DNA of 64,000 nt from the NCBI GenBank assembly GCA_002914805.1, contig JXTB01000186.1, forward strand, positions 89,650 through 153,649, in the 5' to 3' direction. The notes beneath the pieces were generated by a model. The model was not told the DNA's origin. It did not search any database and saw only the letters and a program-made list of their open reading frames with translations. Below are positions 59,059-64,000 of the stretch, in pieces. Numbering within the stretch: position 1 is the first letter of the stretch; each line of letters starts with the position of its first letter. Made by a program: the position numbers and the translations under genes. The stretch comes from Parasponia andersonii (Eukaryota; Streptophyta; Magnoliopsida; Rosales; Cannabaceae).

Positions 59059-61581
59059 TTACTTCAATTCCATTGCTCCCAATTGCAATATGGGAGGAGG
59101 CCTTCGAGCCTTGGTGGCTTGTTCAAAAGCATAAGCAATCTCAATCAACTTGGGCTCAGTACCCTTTAATCCCCCAAAACATATCCCAAACGGCATTTCA
59201 TTGCTTGATTCAAAACCAGCTGGAACAGAAATTGCAGGATAACCTCCAATTGCCAGCATTGTAGAAGCAGCCCACCCCAGTGTCACCACGGCATCCAACT
59301 CATTCTCCTTCATCAGTTTGTCAAATCCATCTTCTGACAGTTTCTTCATTCCCTTTATCGCATTCAACGCATCTTCTCCGATGCCGCTTGTCATCTCAGA
59401 TAGAATAAACTCCTCTTGCCCATATTTATTCGTCATTTCCTGAAAGGGGCAAGTGGAGAAAACTATGTCGAACAATTACAAATAAAGTGTTGGGACAAAA
59501 GCTCAAACTTTTGACAGTCATGAACATATGGTTACCAAATCAGAGTTGTCCGAGTTGAAAGCAATGATGTCTGAAAGAGACCTCACTGGAGAGTTCACTA
59601 GCTCCCCGAGATATTTTTTTATCTCGACCTTGAACTCAGTTATTAGTGCAAGTGCCTCGCCGCTCTGGTAGGGATCCAATATGATATCAATATTGGCTAT
59701 TTCCAGATGATCGATTATGGTTGCACCTCTTTGCCTTGAGTTTCCGGATCAGATGATTCTTAGTTGTGATTAAACATATTTCAAAAGTGATATCTTATGT
59801 AGTCAAGTAACAAACAGATTGCCTAACTAGGAAACCATGCTCTATACTATATCAGCTTCAACATAGTGAGTTGTGCTTACCTTAACGTTGAAAGGTGAGT
59901 CTCGAAGGTTGAAATGGCAGAGGATTCATAATAGGAGTCTAAAAATGGGTTCCTCACGATTCCCAATCTCTTTCCTTTCAGTCCATCTTTCTTGAGAAAC
60001 TGTTTATAACCACCTTTAGGAATAAACTTTGCTGCAGCTTTCGTTGCTTCGTGGTCTCTTAGATCGTAACCAACGATTGCATCAAGCACATAAACTGCAT
60101 CTGATACTGTTCTGCATATGGGCCTGTAATATGCCAGAACTAGAGTATTACTTAAGCTTAACTGGCTTCAGTACCATATACCTAAACAGGGGTTTTTTCA
60201 ATGTTATTCAGTTTTTATGATCAGCATGACAAATCCAAGTAGGCAATGAAGCTACTCCAAGCAGCATAGACTGATTGCACATAGATTAATTTACCCGATT
60301 GAGTCCTGACGGGGGGAGATCGGAACAACTCCGGCTCGGCTAGTGAGGCCAACAGTGGGTTTGATTCCCACGACGGAGTTGTGATCAGCAGGGCAGATGA
60401 TGGAACCATCAGTCTCGGTTCCAAGTGACACTGTCACCATGTTTGCTGCAACTGATATGGCTGGTCCGCTACTCGATCCACATGGGTCCCCAGACTTATT
60501 GTAAGGGTTCTGCATACACTTTCTATATGATTACTCAGGCCTCAATCACAATTCACAATCAGATAATTTAGATCCTCATTTTCTTTTTCTTTTTTTTTTT
60601 TAATTATTAAATTATTACACTTTCGTTTACGAATAAGCTCTGTTAAAGCAGTCTGATAGAGCCTTCCTCTTACATTTTTTTTCTCAATTTAAAATGCCAG
60701 ACAATAACTTTAACCATTATTAAATCTTGCTTAGGTGTTTCTACCACATACTATAAACCACACATTACAAAAATTAAATCATTTTCAACTATCAAACTCT
60801 AAAATTTCAATGAAAACAATAGGCAAAAAAAACATGAAACTCCTTAGCGCAATAGTATTATTGCACATTAGTGATAAAAACGACCGACAAAAAGCATATA
60901 ACTAATTAATAATCAATTCTTAAAATTCCCATTACTCTATAACAGAGATTTCTGATCCATAACCACCATGATAAAACTATGCATTATTCATATTTTTTTT
61001 TTTCAAAAAAAAAAGGGGGAAAGTGAGCTAACCACGGCCTGTCCGCCTCTGGCACACCAACCACTCGGAATGAGCGAAGAGCGAGTACCGTACCACTCAG
61101 TGAGACTAGCCTTCCCCAAAATCACCGCCCCGGCGGCTCTCAACCTCTCCGCGACGGTGGCGTCCCTCGGCACCACCGACCCCAGAAGCGCGTACGACCC
61201 CGCCGTCGTGTTAAGTGCGTCCTTAGTGGCTATGCTGTCCTTGAGCAGCACCGGCACGCCATGGAGCTCTCCCAGAGACGCCCTCCCGCCGCGGCACTTG
61301 GTCTCCTCCCTCTCCCTGTCCGCTTTCTCCGCCTGTGACCGCGCGTCTGGGTTGACTTCCAGTACGCCGCGGAGGAGGGGATTGAGCCTCTCGATCTGGT
61401 CAATGTAAAAGTCAACCAACTGCCGAGAAGTCAGCCTTCCGTCGGCGAAGGCGCGTTGAATATCGGCTACGGTGGCCTCGTCGATTCGGAAATCTGAGCC
61501 GTTGATTCTGGTGACGAAGCCTAAGAGCAGTAAGATCAAGGTTGGGGAGAGTAGAGATGGCGTAAGGTGGTTGACCCGCAT
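59059..61581 (-). CDS. Secreted amidase, array copy 5 (intact)
   Basis: Five exons, 61581-61033, 60509-60295, 60123-59881, 59734-59536 and 59439-59059, give 528 residues without a stop. Residues 8-28 are a hydrophobic signal peptide (LLSPTLILLLLGFVTRING). The predicted triad is Lys114 (GVPVLLKDS), Ser196 (GSSSGPA) and Ser219 (GTETDGSI). The residue after the loop glycine is Pro199, where copies 1 and 3 have Ser, so activity or specificity may differ. Exon 1 is distinctly G+C-rich, unlike exon 1 of copies 1 and 3, and contains a basic insert (ETKCRGGRASL) before the catalytic Lys. Copies 4 and 6 are its closest relatives (shared CPADHN in exon 2). Donor of exon 1 is GTG/GTTAGC, a weaker GTTAGC form. 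Confidence 0.9.
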
Positions 61582-62624
61582 TTTCTCCTATCTATCCAGA
61601 TTTCAAAAATGTGCCTTTGCTATTCATGGTGTTTGTTTTTAATTAGGACTGTTGAATTGTCGAAAGCCATTTTCTTTGTTGAGAAAGGAAGAATTATGCG
61701 TCTCAACTCTCAAGTTGTAAGTTGGTCAAAGCTTAATGAACCAATTAGTTTTGTTGAAAGTGTTAACAGATTGATAATGTCGATAAAAGATTCGTCTATA
61801 ATAATTAATTTAATACTTCTGCAAATTGTCTAACACATCGTCTTATGTCCAATATTTTAAATCATGAGCAATGGTATGGCCACAAGAGGTATATTTACAT
61901 TAATTTCATATAGGCGTGACGCTCACCATCTTAATACCATCTTTAAAGGTTTTTTTTACCATCTTCAAAGATTTTTTTTTAATATGCAAATTCTTAATTT
62001 ACAGTATGAATAATCTCAAATTTACGGAACTACATGATTTTCATCGTTAAAGCGAGCAAGAGAAACTTCATACCTTGTTCCATTGACAAAATCTTAAGTA
62101 GAGCAAATAATTAATCAACAGGAAATTATATGTATATATATATATATACACATATATTATATGAGCTGAGTGATGAAGAAAAGCATATCTTTATACGTAG
62201 AGATCAAGAAGACCAATTTCCCTTAAATGTTATTTAGTAAGTGTGTAATTATCGAGAAGTTACCAGTTTTTGAAATTTGACTAACAAGAATTATCATTTA
62301 AAGTATTTATTAAATCCTATTTAAGAATATCTTAAACAATAAATATCCCATCAGCAATATTGAATTAGCCATTATTCATATTATCTTGCATATTTTTGTA
62401 GCTTTAGAGTTTCCGCGAGTGACTTTGGACTTTCCGTAATGTGAGGCGCCATTTTATATAGGTAATGGAGGCAGTTGTGTTTTTTCACTTCACAATTCAC
62501 ATGTTAGTTCATGTATTTCTTTTCTTTATATCAAGAAAGTGGATTGAGATACTTCACTTTTAGAGCAATGGCCAAAACAGAAATGAAAACAATGATTCAC
62601 CATTAATTAATTTATGGTTGACTA
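61582..62624. other. Intergenic between amidase copies 5 and 6
   Basis: Promoter side of copy 5 on the left. A short TA run (about 62130-62148) is seen. The 3' half of exon 4 and all of exon 5 expected for copy 6 are missing from this interval. No gene is seen. Confidence 0.55.
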
Positions 62625-63509
62625 CTTCCAGATGATCAATTATGGTTGCACCTCTTTGCCTATCGAGTTTCAGATCAGATAGTTCGAGAGTATGAGTAAT
62701 AAGTTAAGGGTAATATCTCAGTACATGATTCAGTAACTAATAATTGAGTTGCGTTCTTATAAAGCTAACAAAGCTCACTAATTTTGTGAAAGTAGCAAGG
62801 ACAACATTGCTCTGTATCATCTTTAAAGATTAGGAGTTGCCTTATATATTACCTTAACGTTTTAAGGTGATGCACGAAGGTTGAAATAGCAGAGGATCCA
62901 GATCCATTATAAGAATTCAAAAATGGATTCCTTACAATTCCAAGTCTCTTTCCTTTTAGGCCGTCTTTCTTCAGAAATTGTTTGTAACCACATTCGGGAA
63001 TGAACTTTGCCGCAGTTTTTGTTGCTTCATGGTCTCTTGGATCATAACCCACAATTGCATCAAGCACACAAACCGCATCAGACACCGTCCTGCATATGGG
63101 TCTGCAATATGCATGCTACTACTTTGACCATTAAGTAACCATAACTGGCTTCCAAGTCTAATGCTACTTAACATGTTCTTTTCAACATTTTAACTTATGT
63201 TATTCTTTATATGATCTGTGTCAAAAAGACCAAGAAGAATAGCTGACGAAGCGAGTCCAAGTAACATAAGGTTATATAACACATTTGAGTTACCCGATTG
63301 TATCCTGACGGGGGGAGACCGGGACAACGCCAGATGCGGCTGGTGAGGCCAACAGTGGGTTTGATTCCCACGATGGGGTTGTGATCAGCAGGGCAGATGA
63401 TGGAACCATCAGTCTCGGTTCCAAGTGACACTGCCACCATGACTACTGCAACTGATATGGCGGATCCACTGCTTGATCCACATGGATCCCCCGGCTTAAC
63501 GCAAGGGTT
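62625..63509 (-). pseudogene. Amidase, array copy 6 (3'-truncated and frameshifted)
   Basis: Exon 2 (63509-63294) has 216 bases, one more than the 215 bases of copies 1, 3, 4 and 5; the extra base lies near 63334 and shifts the frame after GLTSR. Exon 2 keeps GSSSGSA and GTETDGSI before the shift. Exon 3 (63101-62853) is open and reads ICRTVSDAVCVLDAIVGYD. Exon 4 starts at 62659 with RQRGATIIDHLE, but homology stops after about ten codons, near 62630. Exon 5 is absent. Exon 1 is not found up to position 64000 and, judging by intron 1 of the other copies, may lie beyond the window. Confidence 0.87.
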
Positions 63510-64000
63510 CTGCATACACTTTCCAGCTATCACAATCCTCATTTTTGAGATTATATCTTTTCATTTTTTCCAACCTTAGAGAAACTGTTTATTCTTAGCC
63601 TGTTTGACATATAAGAGGTCCCGCTTTGTTGTCCCACAATTTATTTGCTTTTTAATAACCGTAAACAATTTTAAGTCCTAATTAGTAGGCGCTTTCTACC
63701 CTATAAACTTCTCTAATACCATACACAACATAGTCAATAATACACATTTATCTTTTAAAAAAAAAAAATCGATTACACTTTTATCCCAGTATTTTCTTCT
63801 ACACTTGGTTTGAACATTTTGTTCTCACACAGAACAACTTTATACACTAGATTTGTAAATGGTAACCAAGTATTTTCTTCTACACTTGGTTTGAACATTT
63901 TGTTCTCACACAGAACAACTTTATACACTAGATTTGTAAATGGTAACCAAATATTCGTTTGAGATATATTTAATTTATTATTTTTTAACAATTAATAGAG
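63510..64000. other. Probable intron 1 of amidase copy 6
   Basis: No exon 1 is seen in this stretch. It contains an 81-base tandem duplication, listed separately, and otherwise nothing recognised. Confidence 0.5.
63788..63949 (+). repeat. Perfect or near-perfect 81-base tandem duplication
   Basis: Units 63788-63868 and 63869-63949 begin AGTATTTTCTTCTACACTTG and end GGTAACCA. As 81 is a multiple of three, the minus-strand frame shows a 27-residue repeat, but nothing else suggests that it is coding. Confidence 0.92.

Overview
The window is nuclear DNA of a flowering plant, almost certainly a eudicot. The genes are intron-containing and widely spaced in AT-rich DNA full of microsatellites, MITE-like elements and solo LTRs. 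The protein families are plant-typical: FIONA1/METTL16, a PLS-class PPR protein, a TOC159-family import receptor and a dirigent protein. I cannot name the species.

Layout, left half (1-30 kb): an eight-exon U6 snRNA m6A methyltransferase gene (FIO1/METTL16 type, + strand, 2860-5935); a single-exon PI-PLC X-domain gene (-, 7905-8861); a single-exon PPR-E/E+ gene (-, 13348-15192); a TOC132/TOC120-type chloroplast import receptor (+, 21403-25086); a broken MAP3K17/18-like kinase (-, about 27297-28240); and a dirigent gene (-, 28935-29510). From memory, FIO1, a PPR gene and a dirigent gene are also near neighbours in Arabidopsis (At2g21070, At2g21090, At2g21100), so part of this block looks ancestral.

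Right half (31-64 kb): a head-to-tail array of secreted amidase-signature genes of the At4g34880 type, all on the minus strand. I rebuilt five-exon models from splice sites. Copies 1, 3 and 5 are open from start to stop and keep the Lys-Ser-Ser triad. Copies 2, 4 and 6 are broken in different ways, and a small relic lies between copies 4 and 5. Copy 2 carries a frameshift, an in-frame deletion at the active site, a 2.4-kb solo LTR in exon 3 and a MITE in exon 4. Copy 4 is intact except for one in-frame TGA just before the catalytic serine loop. Copy 6 has a +1 frameshift, lacks its 3' end and runs toward the right edge, where its first exon is not visible.

Mobile DNA: two solo LTRs with TG...CA ends and 5-bp target duplications (one imperfect); a MITE family with inverted ends sitting inside (TA)n tracts (three clear copies and one decayed); several other inverted-repeat elements; and many recent tandem duplications of 35-95 bp. 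A 614-base assembly gap lies at 46403-47016.

The single-copy genes act in separate cell processes (RNA methylation, lipid or phosphodiester chemistry, organelle RNA editing, plastid protein import, phenoxy-radical coupling). Only the amidase genes form a functional cluster. Their substrates cannot be read from sequence; the shared signal peptides place them in the secretory pathway.
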